Shown here: positions 34,112 to 43,054 of the stretch, one piece after another
Position numbering within the stretch: position 1 is the first letter of the stretch
Layout: each line of letters starts with the position of its first letter
Assembly (NCBI RefSeq): GCF_014844075.1
Contig: NZ_CP062165.1
Location: 5,704,001-5,768,000, forward strand
Origin: Paenibacillus sp. JNUCC-31
GTDB lineage: Bacteria; Bacillota; Bacilli; Paenibacillales; Paenibacillaceae
Reading direction: 5' to 3'
Length of the DNA stretch: 64,000 bases
Position numbers and translations under genes: made by a program
The notes under the pieces: generated by a model
Databases searched by the model: none
What the model was told of the DNA's origin: nothing
Seen by the model: the letters and a program-made list of their open reading frames with translations, nothing else

Positions 34112-34381
34112 CACGGATCTCCTTCCGGGCGGCAACTTGATGTCTGATCTTGAAGTTGAACGGCATCTAAACATGGCATGTGCTTCATCATATGAGGACA
34201 TATAACCCTTGGTGATTGACCCATTTGGATTAAATGCATTAATTGCTGGCAGGTGATAAGTAGCCTGTTCCCGCCAGCTTTGTTTGATGGAACGAAAATG
34301 CGTGTATTAACACGGGTGAACGTCGCGCTGAGAATTTAATGAATGATAAAAATGACAACCCAATTTCGAGGAGGAATAATA

Positions 34382-34729
34382 GTGAACATTTATGACAAAG
34401 CAAATGACTTGGCGAAAGCCCTGAGAGAAAGCAGTGAGGTGGAAGAAATTACTTCTGCAATGAAGCTGATCGAAGTGGACCCGGAAGCAAAGGCGATGCT
34501 GGATAACTTTCGCGATCAACAGATGGAACTGCAGCAACGTATGATGAGCGGGGATATGCCTGCTCCGGATGAGATGGAGAAAATGGAAAAATTATTTGAA
34601 GTACTGAGTTTGAACCTGAACATTCGTCGTCTGTTCGATGCTGAACGTCGTCTAAGTGTCATTATCGAAGACGTGAACAAAATTATTGCAGATAGCCTGG
34701 GTCATCTGTATGGTGGCGCTGAAGCTTAA
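34382..34729 (+). CDS. YlbF/YmcA family protein
   Basis: A 115-residue helical protein from GTG 34382, behind GAGGAGGAATAATA. It has the family pattern: NIYDKANDLAKALRESSEV, EEITSAMKLIEVDPEAKAML and RRLFDAERRLSVIIEDVNKI. In Bacillus YlbF and YmcA, with YaaT, form the Y-complex that affects RNase Y action, sporulation, competence and biofilm formation. This copy may be a second, YheA-like paralogue. Exact partner unclear. Confidence 0.8.
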   Translation: MNIYDKANDLAKALRESSEVEEITSAMKLIEVDPEAKAMLDNFRDQQMELQQRMMSGDMPAPDEMEKMEKLFEVLSLNLNIRRLFDAERRLSVIIEDVNKIIADSLGHLYGGAEA

Positions 34730-34758
34730 ACACCTGTCCCGATTATTTACCTGAACCT

Positions 34759-34788
34759 TTCATATTACCGCATTTTCGTTCATAGACT
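34759..34788 (+). promoter_or_regulatory. SigE-like sporulation promoter
   Basis: TTCATATT (34759-34766), a 14-base spacer and CATAGACT (34781-34788) match the SigE pattern (-35 ATATT type, -10 CATACAMT) closely. It lies 37 bases upstream of the small membrane-protein gene, suggesting mother-cell expression. Confidence 0.55.
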
Positions 34789-34825
34789 AGACATATAGAG
34801 TCGATCAAGAACGAAGGAGCTGTGA

Positions 34826-35113
34826 ATGGTGAAAAGGTTGAAAAAGGCAAAACATGTGATCTATCTGCTTATTGCGCTGTCTATGCTGATTATCGCACTG
34901 CCGCGAATTTCGTTCGCTGGTGGAATGGACTGGGTTAATATTTTTGGCATCGTCTGGGTGCTGTTCTCATTATTGATCGTTGGTGCACATCTTCATTTTA
35001 TTCTAGGTGTGGATGAAGAGAAGAAGCGTGCACTGGAAGCTGTTCGACGGGCAAAGCTCCGGCAATGGGAGATGAAACTGCTGGACAAGCAGGAGCAAAG
35101 CAAGTCTGTATAA
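34826..35113 (+). CDS. Small membrane protein, probably sporulation-expressed
   Basis: A 95-residue protein with two membrane segments (about 9-30 and 38-60) and a charged C-terminal helix (EEKKRALEAVRRAKLRQW). ATG 34826 follows AAGGAGCTGTGA. The SigE-like promoter suggests a role in the mother cell. No known family is recognised. Confidence 0.7.
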   Translation: MVKRLKKAKHVIYLLIALSMLIIALPRISFAGGMDWVNIFGIVWVLFSLLIVGAHLHFILGVDEEKKRALEAVRRAKLRQWEMKLLDKQEQSKSV

Positions 35114-35165
35114 GGTTTGGATCACATGCGACATGGTGATAGAGATGGTTCTACCTGTCTAAGTA

Positions 35166-35216
35166 AGGCCGGATTCCCTTTTGTATGAAAGGGGCCGGTC
35201 TTTTTTAGTACCCTTA
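35166..35216 (+). terminator. Terminator after the small membrane protein gene
   Basis: GGCCGG and CCCTTT arms pair with AAAGGGGCCGGTC imperfectly (about 35167-35181 with 35187-35200), followed by T6. Confidence 0.65.
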
Positions 35217-35349
35217 ATTCGCTGTTCCGATTATTTGATCCATTTAGCGCGGTTCTTTAGGAGAAAGGTGCGAGGGATGGGGTTATTTTCCCAAGGCCGT
35301 GATATAATAGATACAGAATAGTACAGATGCATCTTCGGGGGTGGTACAG

Positions 35350-36684
35350 ATGGACGGTCAGGAAGAAAACGTGACGAAGCATGAACAGTTACTTCAACAT
35401 ATTGAACAACTGAAGGTAGGCAGCAAAATTTCGGTACGCGGACTGGCACGGGAGCTGGGGGTAAGTGAAGGTACAGCCTATCGTGCGGTAAAAGAGGCAG
35501 AGAACTTTGGGCTGGTCGTGACCAAAGAACGAATTGGAACGGTACGGATCGAGAAAAGACCCCGCGGCATGACAGAGCAGTTGACTTTTGCCGATGTGGT
35601 AACCATCGTCGAAGGCCATGTGCTTGGCGGAAGTGACGGACTCGCCAAACCGCTTCACAAATATGTGATCGGTGCGATGAAAGAGGAGGCGATGGCACGT
35701 TACATTGACGCGGGAAGCCTGCTCATTGTTGGAAACCGGGATAATGCGCATTCCCTTGCGCTTGAACAGGGTGCAGGCGTGTTAATCACAGGTGGCTTCG
35801 GTACAAGCCGTGAAGTGAGATTGATGGCGGATGAACTCGGGCTGCCCATCATTTCTTCCAGACATGATACATTTACGGTGGCTTCAATGATCAACAGGGC
35901 AATCTTCGATCGGCTGATTAAGAAAAAAATTATGCTGGTTGAGGATATTATCGGGCAGAAGCCTCGTCTGCAGGTGCTAAAGGTCACCAGTTCGGCTGCA
36001 GATTTTCATATGCTTGTTTCGGAGACGGGAGAACATCGTTTCCCGGTGGTGGATGAATGGAACCGGGTAATTGGCATTGTCAGTCTGAAAGATGTCAGTG
36101 AATTAAAAGAAGATCAGAGTATTGAGAAGTGTGTTGTACGCCGCCCGATTACGGCTTCGCTGCAAACCTCTCTGGCCTCGGCTGCCCAGATCATGACGTG
36201 GGAGGGCATTGATTTCCTGCCCATTGTGGATCGGAACCGTAAACTGATTGCATCCGTTACACGCAAGGAAGTGTTGCAGGCAATGCGCGATGCACAGAAG
36301 CAGCCACAGCTCGGAGAAACGTTTGACCATCTGATCTGGAACGGCTTCGCTGAGGAGCGCGGAGAGCATAACGAATTGTTTTTCCATGGATTCATCATTC
36401 CGCAGATGGCGACAGATCTTGGCACCATCTCGGAAGGAGTTCTGTTGAATGTGATGACACAGGCGGGACGGCGTGCTGCCTGGGATGTTACAGGGAACGA
36501 CCATGTGGTGGATAATGTGACAACATATTTTGTTCGTCCCGTGCAGATTGAAGATCAGATTCTGGTTCGTCCCATTATTCTGGAGACGAGTCGTCGAACT
36601 TGCAAAATGGATATTGTCATTACCCGTGACGGGAATGTGGTATGCAAAGCGGTGATGACGCTGCAATCCATTGACCATGCCTAG
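35350..36684 (+). CDS. ytoI: DRTGG/CBS/hotdog multidomain regulator YtoI
   Basis: A 444-residue protein. An N-terminal HTH (about 10-75; VRGLARELGVSEGTAYRAVK) is followed by a DRTGG domain (about 80-195), two CBS repeats (about 200-315, with RFPVVDEWNRVIGIVSLKDV) and a C-terminal hotdog (thioesterase-like) domain. CBS pairs bind adenosyl nucleotides, so it probably senses energy or c-di-AMP-like ligands, but the ligand is unknown. ATG 35350 is chosen after GGGGGTGG. Bacillus ytoI and ytpI are also neighbours. Confidence 0.88.
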   Translation: MDGQEENVTKHEQLLQHIEQLKVGSKISVRGLARELGVSEGTAYRAVKEAENFGLVVTKERIGTVRIEKRPRGMTEQLTFADVVTIVEGHVLGGSDGLAKPLHKYVIGAMKEEAMARYIDAGSLLIVGNRDNAHSLALEQGAGVLITGGFGTSREVRLMADELGLPIISSRHDTFTVASMINRAIFDRLIKKKIMLVEDIIGQKPRLQVLKVTSSAADFHMLVSETGEHRFPVVDEWNRVIGIVSLKDVSELKEDQSIEKCVVRRPITASLQTSLASAAQIMTWEGIDFLPIVDRNRKLIASVTRKEVLQAMRDAQKQPQLGETFDHLIWNGFAEERGEHNELFFHGFIIPQMATDLGTISEGVLLNVMTQAGRRAAWDVTGNDHVVDNVTTYFVRPVQIEDQILVRPIILETSRRTCKMDIVITRDGNVVCKAVMTLQSIDHA

Positions 36685-36725
36685 AACATGGGTAATCTGG
36701 GTTCGAAGAAAAGGATGAGTTCAGA

Positions 36726-36817
36726 AAAAAGAGAGTACCCTCTGATCGATACCGTCACTCTACCCCGAAATGGACGAGGGTCAGGCTTGTTCGATAGATG
36801 AGGAATACTCTCTTTTT
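36726..36817. terminator. Long-loop bidirectional terminator between ytoI and ytpI
   Basis: 12-bp arms (36726-36737 and 36806-36817) end in A5 and T5 runs, with a 68-base loop that has internal pairing potential. The two genes converge on it. Confidence 0.6.
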
Positions 36818-36845
36818 GGGGTGAAAGGAAACCTGTAGAAGCGTC

Positions 36846-37187
36846 TCAGGCAGATTGACCGGATGTCTTCTCGGTTCCATCACCCGCATGAAGCTGAAGC
36901 CGGGCATAATAACTGCGGTTACGTATACCGGCGAACAGGTTATACGCTCCCATAATTAGAAATAGCGCTTCCACAACCACGGATAGGGTCGAACCGGTAA
37001 AGACGAACATCAGGATAAGGGCAAGAATAATCAACATGCCGCCCATCCAGATATTGGTCCATGAACGATAGAGGCCTACGGCGATGGGATCCGTTGTCCT
37101 GCGCGAACGAATGCTGTTCAGGGCTGAGAAGACCATGGCAAGGGCAAAGATGGCGATCAGGGCATATTTGAGTACATCGATGAACAC
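36846..37187 (-). CDS. ytpI: YtpI family membrane protein
   Basis: A 113-residue protein with three membrane segments (about 5-24, 46-66, 68-88) and the RSRRTTDPIAVGLYRSWTN loop typical of YtpI. Function unknown. It is a neighbour of ytoI and ytrI, as in Bacillus, although nrnA, normally between ytrI and ytpI, is absent here. Confidence 0.85.
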   Translation of the reverse strand: MFIDVLKYALIAIFALAMVFSALNSIRSRRTTDPIAVGLYRSWTNIWMGGMLIILALILMFVFTGSTLSVVVEALFLIMGAYNLFAGIRNRSYYARLQLHAGDGTEKTSGQSA

Positions 37188-37285
37188 GAAGACGCAGCTC
37201 CTTTTCTGGAAAGCATTTACTGCCTTTATTGTACCATGCAGGCAGAGGGCAAGGGCAGTTTTTTTCCGGGGCTGTTATCCATTTC

Positions 37286-37774
37286 CTAAGCCGGAACGTG
37301 CATCCGAATCTGTACCCAAACTTGCAGCACACCTTCCATCACCAGCATCGTTTTTACCTGGACGGTATATTCCTTTTCCCTGACCGTATACACTTTCTGG
37401 TTCAGCATAATCCGCGTCATTTTGCTGTACTCGTCGATATTGAAGACATCGCGGCCCCGGAGAACCTCAAGCTCATCCCCCAGTTTCTGCAACATTACTT
37501 TCAGGGAGGCCTCGTCCGGGCCTTTGTCAGAATCTTCTGCACGGACCTTGATTTCCTTGATGACGGTTTGGCGTTTACTATATTTTTTCAGCGTTTTAAT
37601 ATCCTCCTCATTCTGATGCAGCTGAAGCTGCAACTCCTGATTGTTGAGCCACAATTCGTTGTAGCTCAGGTGAAATACACCGTTGTACACGACACAACCG
37701 GCGATCATTCCCAGAACAAAAACAGCAGTCATGCGCATAAGCGGGCGGTAACGTGAAAAAGGCGGGATTCTCAT
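37286..37774 (-). CDS. ytrI: Sporulation membrane protein YtrI
   Basis: A 162-residue protein with one N-terminal membrane segment (about 13-32) and a long coiled coil (about 40-115), as in YtrI. In Bacillus ytrHI is SigE-controlled and needed for efficient sporulation. The start ATG 37774 lies 21 bases after the ytrH stop without a strong ribosome site, suggesting coupling to ytrH. Confidence 0.85.
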   Translation of the reverse strand: MRIPPFSRYRPLMRMTAVFVLGMIAGCVVYNGVFHLSYNELWLNNQELQLQLHQNEEDIKTLKKYSKRQTVIKEIKVRAEDSDKGPDEASLKVMLQKLGDELEVLRGRDVFNIDEYSKMTRIMLNQKVYTVREKEYTVQVKTMLVMEGVLQVWVQIRMHVPA

Positions 37775-37795
37775 GGGCGCTGTCCCGGAGTCATG

Positions 37796-38125
37796 CTAAC
37801 CCCGCCCTCCGCCACAGACCCATTTCACCAGCTCGGTACCCATGTGGGCGCCCATAAAAGCGGATATCAGGTACAGAATTTGTTTGACCGCAGGTGACAG
37901 ATTTCCGTCCAGCACGTTGCTTTCGATCACCCGCATCGGATCGATTGTGCCGCCGACGGCCGCTGCGAGCGCCCAAATTTTAATTTTCCCGGCGACATCA
38001 AGCATTGTCTGTGTCGGAGGCTGGAGAGAGACCACCGCTCCTATACCTCCAATCATCGCGCCGCCCAGCACGATCCCAAACGCAATGAAGAAATCAAGAA
38101 TGGCTTTGGACAAAAATGTGCTCAT
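37796..38125 (-). CDS. ytrH: Sporulation membrane protein YtrH
   Basis: A 109-residue protein with three hydrophobic segments (about 9-32, 48-60, 80-96) matching YtrH (FIAFGIVLGGAMIGGIGAV, MGAHMGTELVKWV). It acts in the mother cell during sporulation. ATG 38125 has AAAGGGGTG upstream. It is first in the ytrH-ytrI pair behind a SigE-like promoter. Confidence 0.9.
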   Translation of the reverse strand: MSTFLSKAILDFFIAFGIVLGGAMIGGIGAVVSLQPPTQTMLDVAGKIKIWALAAAVGGTIDPMRVIESNVLDGNLSPAVKQILYLISAFMGAHMGTELVKWVCGGGRG

Positions 38126-38201
38126 CCGGCAACACCCCTTTCAGACCCAGCAGCACACCTCCTGTCTACGGTCCGTAACAGGGGGAGCGGCTTGTACTTC
38201 T

Positions 38202-38231
38202 ATTGTATGGGCGTGCCCCCAAACGTTATGA
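38202..38231 (-). promoter_or_regulatory. SigE promoter of ytrHI
   Basis: On the minus strand TCATAAC (plus 38225-38231) and CATACAAT (plus 38202-38209) are 15 bases apart. The -10 element is a perfect SigE match. Bacillus ytrHI is known to depend on SigE. Confidence 0.65.
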
Positions 38232-38395
38232 TAAAATAGAATAATAAAGCATTCTTTCTTTATAAGATGAATCCATATTTTTATTCATTTATAGATATAA
38301 GAGCATTCTGCAATATGCGGATAGAACATAGATAGTGCAGCAACTGATCACAAGCTTGGTGCTGTATTTATCCACGGCGAAAGGGAGAAAAAAAC

Positions 38396-41300
38396 ATGAG
38401 TTCTTTTGTGCATTTGCACGTTCACAGTGAATATAGCTTGCTGGACGGCGCTGCGCGTATACCGGATCTCGTGAATAAGGCCGCAGATCTTGGAATGACT
38501 ACGCTCGCGCTGACCGACCACGGTGTGATGTATGGCGCTATTCCCTTTTATAAAGCATGTATGGAGCGAGGCATCAAGCCGATCATCGGGTGTGAGGCTT
38601 ATATGACTGCCGGGTCTCGCAAGGAACGGGGAAGCCGCAAGGATCAACCGATCCATCATCTGATTTTGCTGGCCAAAAATATGACGGGTTATCGCAATCT
38701 GATGAAACTGTGCTCGATAGGACATTTGGAAGGCTTCCATTACAAACCGCGTATTGACATGGAGAGTCTGGCTGCCCATCACGAGGGTATCATCTGTCTA
38801 AGTGCTTGTCTGGGCGGCGAGGTTCCCCAGCATCTGCTGCATGGACGAGAGGAAGAGGCCAAGCGTGCGGCGCTTCGTTACAAAAATATTTTTGGTGCCG
38901 ATTTCTATCTGGAGCTGCAGGATCACGGGCTCTCAGAGCAAAAAAGAGTCAACCCACAGTTGATTCGTCTGGCAGCAGAGCTGAATATTCCACTAGTGGC
39001 GACCAATGATGCTCACTATCTGTCCGAAGAGGACGCCGAGCTTCAGGATGTGTTGATCTGCATCGGAACAGGGAAAACGGTAGATGATGAGAATCGGCTG
39101 CGCATCGGAACCAATCAGCTCTATCTCAAGAGTGGACAGGAGATGGCGCGGTTGTTCCCCCATGTGCCTGAGGCCCTGGAGAACACGGTCCGCATCGCGG
39201 AGTCTTGTGAATTGCAGCTGGAATTTGGCAAATCGATTTTGCCGGAGTACAGACCGCTTCCTGAAGGGAAAAGTCCTTCTGGATATCTGCGTCAGCTGTG
39301 TGAAGAAGGAATGGAAGAGCGCTATGCCGATTCATCACGTTGGACGGACACGGAGCTTAGAGCCGAACTAGAACAGCGACTGGATTATGAGCTTCGGGTT
39401 ATCGACAGTATGGGATTCTCGGATTATTTCCTGATTGTATGGGATTTTATCGCCTATGCCCACAGGCAGGGGATTGTTACCGGTCCAGGACGGGGGTCCT
39501 CGGCGGGAAGTCTCGTGGCCTATACCTTACGTATTACGGATGTTGATCCCATGAAGTATAACCTGCTCTTCGAGCGGTTTCTGAATCCGGAACGGATCTC
39601 CATGCCGGATATCGATATTGACTTCAGCGATGAACGACGGGATGAAGTTATTGACTATGTAGCACAAAAATATGGCAAAGCCCATGTGGCCCAGATCATT
39701 ACCTTTGGTACGATGGCTGCTCGTGCAGCGGTTCGGGACGTCGGACGTGCATTGAATGTGCCTTACGGCGAGGTGGACAAGGCAGCGAAGCTGATTCCTG
39801 CACAGCTTGGGATTAACATTCAGCGGGCGATGGAAGCCATACCTGAACTGAAGGCTCTGTATGAGACCAAGCCGAAAACACGTGAATTGCTCGATATGGC
39901 CATGAAGGTGGAGGGCATGCCTCGCCATGCTTCCACACATGCGGCGGGGGTTGTCATCTCCCGTGATCCGCTGACGGATGCCGTTCCGCTTCAAGAGGGC
40001 AGTGAGGGAACAGCCTTAACACAATATTCCATGGAAAACCTGGAGTCCATTGGATTGCTCAAAATGGACTTTCTTGGTCTGCGAACCCTCTCGATTATTG
40101 AACGTTGTCTGCGCTGGATTGGCGAAAACGGTGAAATTCCTGATTTTCGCCATATTCCGGACGATGATGCACTGACGTACGAGATGCTTGGCCGAGGCGA
40201 CACCATGGGCATCTTCCAACTGGAATCCGCGGGGGTGCGCCGCGTCCTGAAGGAGCTAAAGCCAAGTGTATTTGAAGATGTAATCTCCGTAGTGGCCTTG
40301 TATCGTCCAGGGCCGATGGAATTTATATCCAAATACATTCAGGGCAAGCATGGGCAGATCGAAGTGGATTACCCTCACGCGGATCTGGAGTCCATCCTAA
40401 GGGATACGTACGGCATCATTGTATATCAGGAACAGATTATGCAGATTGCTTCCCGGATGGCGGGTTTCTCTCTCGGCGAAGCAGACTTGCTCCGCAGAGC
40501 GGTTTCCAAGAAGAAACGGGAAGTGCTGGATCTCGAACGTGGACATTTTGTTCAGGGCAGCCTTAAGCAAGGATATAGCGAAGCGGAGGCAGACCTGGTC
40601 TATGACATGATCGTTAAGTTTGCCAACTACGGTTTCCCGCGTGCCCATGCCGCTGCGTACGGCGTGCTGGCTTTCCAGACGGCTTATCTGAAAGCCCATT
40701 ATCCCGTTCATTTTATGGCCTCCATGTTAACAGCCGTGATGGGCAGTCACCGGAAAGTAGCGGAGTACGTGGTAGAATGCCGACGAATGGACATTGATGT
40801 ACTTCCTCCGGATGTGAATGAGAGCGGCATTCTGTTCACGCCTGTTCTTGCATCATCATCCAGCCGCACGGGAGACGCTCAGTCGGTTGAATCCAATGGA
40901 CCAGCGGGAGAACAGGGTGAGGGCGGTAACGGAGGAAATCCCTTAAAAGAACAGTTTGAGCCCGATGATCGTCATTATTCCGGACAAGTGGAGTACGGCG
41001 AAGCACCTCTACCGGATGATCCCGGTCCTGCCCCCGAAGAAGATGGTGGTGCATATGAATGGCAGGCAGCAACGCCTATGCCAGAGCAGTCCGATGATCG
41101 GATTAATTCGGGCGTGGTGACGGTTTCCACAGCAGAACGTCTGCATGGGACTGGGGGAGAGGAGTCCTCGCACGCTGTACAGCGTGGAATGTCTGCTGTA
41201 CAAGAGCCGGATGGTTTGTCGAATCAGAATTCGGATCCAGACAAAGCAACCGGGGCCATCCGATTCGGGCTGGCTGCGGTGAAAAATGTCGGGACCCAGG

Positions 41301-42499
41301 CGATGGAAAGCATCATGATCGTTCGGCAGGAACGACCATTCGACAGTTTGCTCGATTTTTGTCGGCGTGTCGATTTGCGTGTATGCAACAAACGAGTGAT
41401 TGAATCGCTGATTCAAGCGGGGGCGTTTGACACCTTGCCAGGGCACCGGGCCCAATTGCTGGCGATGCTGGATGAGACTGTGGAAGCGGCGCTGAAATGG
41501 CGGAAAGAGCGTGAGGATCTGCAGATTCAATTATTTGATTTTGTCGAGACGCCGAACTGGGAGATTGAATATCCCGAAATTCCGCCATATTCCGCAGGTC
41601 AGCAGTTAGAACTTGAGCGTGAGCTGTTAGGCTTGTATCTCTCTGGTCATCCATTGGATGATTATGAGGATGTGCTCGAATCCAGCGGGGCCGACCGGAT
41701 TATGGAACTGACAGAAGCGGCTGACGATACGATGGCCGTCGCAGCCGGGATGGTGGTGTCTGTGAAGTCGATTACGACGAAACAGGGCAAGGCTATGGCG
41801 TTCATGGAGCTGGAAGACCAGATTGAACGCTGTGAAGTGGTTCTCTTTCCCGAAGTATGGCGGCGCAGCCAGCAGCATGTCGGGAAAGGTGAACTGCTCG
41901 TCGTGCGTGCCAAAGTGCAGCAGCAGGACGAAGGGTTTAAGCTGCTGGCTGAGGAAGTGGCGCCGCTGACACCGGCGGCACTGGAACAGCAGCTGCGCAG
42001 CCGAGAGCGGCGCGGCAAGCCCGGCAGCGGCAGTGCTTCGCGCCCGGCGGCTCCGCCACGGCAGGCGGCTGGCGCGGGAGCCGGAGCACAGCGCAGCAGC
42101 GCAGGCGTGAGTGCTGGAGCTGCACGCAGCAGCGGAAGCCAAGGCCCGGCAGCGACGCACAGCGCTGCGGGTGGACCTGGGGCGGCCAATGCCAATGGGG
42201 CCGCTTCCGTGGCTCGCCAGGCCGGTGAGACTGCTGGCGGTACGGAGCAGAGCCGTGGGGCGCGGGCGGTAGAGCAGCGGGTATTCGTGAAGATCACCCC
42301 GCAGGCGGAGAAGCAGGAGCTTCTTGCCCGTCTGAAGCAGTTGCTTCAAGAACATCCAGGTCCTGTGGCGACGGTGCTCTTCTATGAGCAGCAACAGAAG
42401 CTGCTCGCATTGAGTGATGCCTACCGGATTAAACCTTCGCCTTCATTGTTCTCCGAGATGGAGAAGATGCTGGGAGAGGGCACGGTCAAAATAAAATAA
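38396..42499 (+). CDS. dnaE: DNA polymerase III alpha subunit DnaE, with two insertions
   Basis: A 1367-residue polymerase, much longer than the roughly 1110 residues of Bacillus DnaE. The PHP domain starts VHLHVHSEYSLLDGAARI, the catalytic Asp residues are in MPDIDIDFSDERRDE (about 402-416), and an OB fold lies near 1110-1160. An acidic Pro/Gly-rich insertion of about 135 residues (about 818-953) splits the finger region before IRFGLAAVKNVG. A second Ala/Gly/Ser-rich, very GC-rich linker (about 1198-1290) precedes a C-terminal domain. ATG 38396 has AAAGGGAG upstream. Confidence 0.95.
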   Translation: MSSFVHLHVHSEYSLLDGAARIPDLVNKAADLGMTTLALTDHGVMYGAIPFYKACMERGIKPIIGCEAYMTAGSRKERGSRKDQPIHHLILLAKNMTGYRNLMKLCSIGHLEGFHYKPRIDMESLAAHHEGIICLSACLGGEVPQHLLHGREEEAKRAALRYKNIFGADFYLELQDHGLSEQKRVNPQLIRLAAELNIPLVATNDAHYLSEEDAELQDVLICIGTGKTVDDENRLRIGTNQLYLKSGQEMARLFPHVPEALENTVRIAESCELQLEFGKSILPEYRPLPEGKSPSGYLRQLCEEGMEERYADSSRWTDTELRAELEQRLDYELRVIDSMGFSDYFLIVWDFIAYAHRQGIVTGPGRGSSAGSLVAYTLRITDVDPMKYNLLFERFLNPERISMPDIDIDFSDERRDEVIDYVAQKYGKAHVAQIITFGTMAARAAVRDVGRALNVPYGEVDKAAKLIPAQLGINIQRAMEAIPELKALYETKPKTRELLDMAMKVEGMPRHASTHAAGVVISRDPLTDAVPLQEGSEGTALTQYSMENLESIGLLKMDFLGLRTLSIIERCLRWIGENGEIPDFRHIPDDDALTYEMLGRGDTMGIFQLESAGVRRVLKELKPSVFEDVISVVALYRPGPMEFISKYIQGKHGQIEVDYPHADLESILRDTYGIIVYQEQIMQIASRMAGFSLGEADLLRRAVSKKKREVLDLERGHFVQGSLKQGYSEAEADLVYDMIVKFANYGFPRAHAAAYGVLAFQTAYLKAHYPVHFMASMLTAVMGSHRKVAEYVVECRRMDIDVLPPDVNESGILFTPVLASSSSRTGDAQSVESNGPAGEQGEGGNGGNPLKEQFEPDDRHYSGQVEYGEAPLPDDPGPAPEEDGGAYEWQAATPMPEQSDDRINSGVVTVSTAERLHGTGGEESSHAVQRGMSAVQEPDGLSNQNSDPDKATGAIRFGLAAVKNVGTQAMESIMIVRQERPFDSLLDFCRRVDLRVCNKRVIESLIQAGAFDTLPGHRAQLLAMLDETVEAALKWRKEREDLQIQLFDFVETPNWEIEYPEIPPYSAGQQLELERELLGLYLSGHPLDDYEDVLESSGADRIMELTEAADDTMAVAAGMVVSVKSITTKQGKAMAFMELEDQIERCEVVLFPEVWRRSQQHVGKGELLVVRAKVQQQDEGFKLLAEEVAPLTPAALEQQLRSRERRGKPGSGSASRPAAPPRQAAGAGAGAQRSSAGVSAGAARSSGSQGPAATHSAAGGPGAANANGAASVARQAGETAGGTEQSRGARAVEQRVFVKITPQAEKQELLARLKQLLQEHPGPVATVLFYEQQQKLLALSDAYRIKPSPSLFSEMEKMLGEGTVKIK

Positions 42500-42640
42500 T
42501 AGGCTGTCACGTAAGTGAGTGTTTTCTTGCCTCAAAGCGCTAACGAATCTATCGCGCCTTAAAAGGCGGATGATTGGTTAATACAAATTGTAATGAACTT
42601 CAGTGACGTTATTCCGGTACAAAACTGCGTAACAGCCTAT
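42499..42640. mobile_element. MITE-like element with terminal inverted repeats
   Basis: A 142-base segment bounded by ATAGGCTGTCACGTAAGTGA and, inverted, ATAGGCTGTTACGCAGTTTT. The outer 9 bases match exactly. There is no coding capacity, an internal hairpin (CGCCTTAAAAGGCG), and TA dinucleotides at both edges that could be the target duplication. It lies directly after dnaE. Confidence 0.5.
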
Positions 42641-43054
42641 AGAACGACGAAATAACATTTCTGTGATTCGTTAAACCGCAGATGAATGGTGATGGGAGCA
42701 AATAGCACGCACTTGATTCGTTAGAACCGAATTGAATAATACTAAAAAGAGGTCGCGGGCATTGCTCATGACTTTGTGACACGCTCATATTCCCAATGAT
42801 AAAACCTGTTCGGTCAATTTGCCGAGCAGGTTTTTGTATTTCTTTTACCAATTGCACCCTGTATGCAGGCGAAAGAGATCGTGAACACAAGCAGGTCATA
42901 TGTGAATATTTTTACATAATTTACAGGATAAGCGGGCTGCCAAAATGAATGGGCCTTCCTCACTTTTTATGAACATTTTGCGAGTTTGCTGCATACACTT
43001 GAGAACACCGTAGGACCTGAGGGTCCTCCGGGGAGCGATGCGGGAGGTCGAGAT
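42641..43054. other. Non-coding region between the MITE-like element and pgpA
   Basis: No gene is seen. A repeated decamer GATTCGTTA(G/A)A appears near 42667 and 42717, and its reverse complement in the preceding element near 42541, suggesting that repeat-derived sequence fills much of the gap. A terminator-like hairpin is at 42801-42834 (13-bp arms, then T5). A small hairpin AGGACC-TGAG-GGTCCT lies just before the pgpA ribosome site, near 43013-43028. Confidence 0.6.
42801..42836 (+). terminator. Intrinsic terminator in the dnaE-pgpA gap
   Basis: The arms 42801-42813 and 42822-42834 pair with one G-U around an 8-base loop and are followed by T residues. Probably the original dnaE terminator. 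Confidence 0.8.

Noticed and set aside
34112..34250. SigE or SigK promoter for the ATP-grasp operon
   Set aside because: CATATGAT on the minus strand resembles a -10 at 6 of 8 positions, but there is no acceptable -35 at the correct spacing.
38367..38377. DnaA box (TTATCCACG) upstream of dnaE
   Set aside because: A single site with one mismatch and no AT-rich unwinding region; not evidence of an origin.
43008..43050. T-box-like element before pgpA
   Set aside because: The sequence has a small GGACC/GGTCC hairpin but lacks the AGGGTGGNACCGCG T-box core and a terminator.
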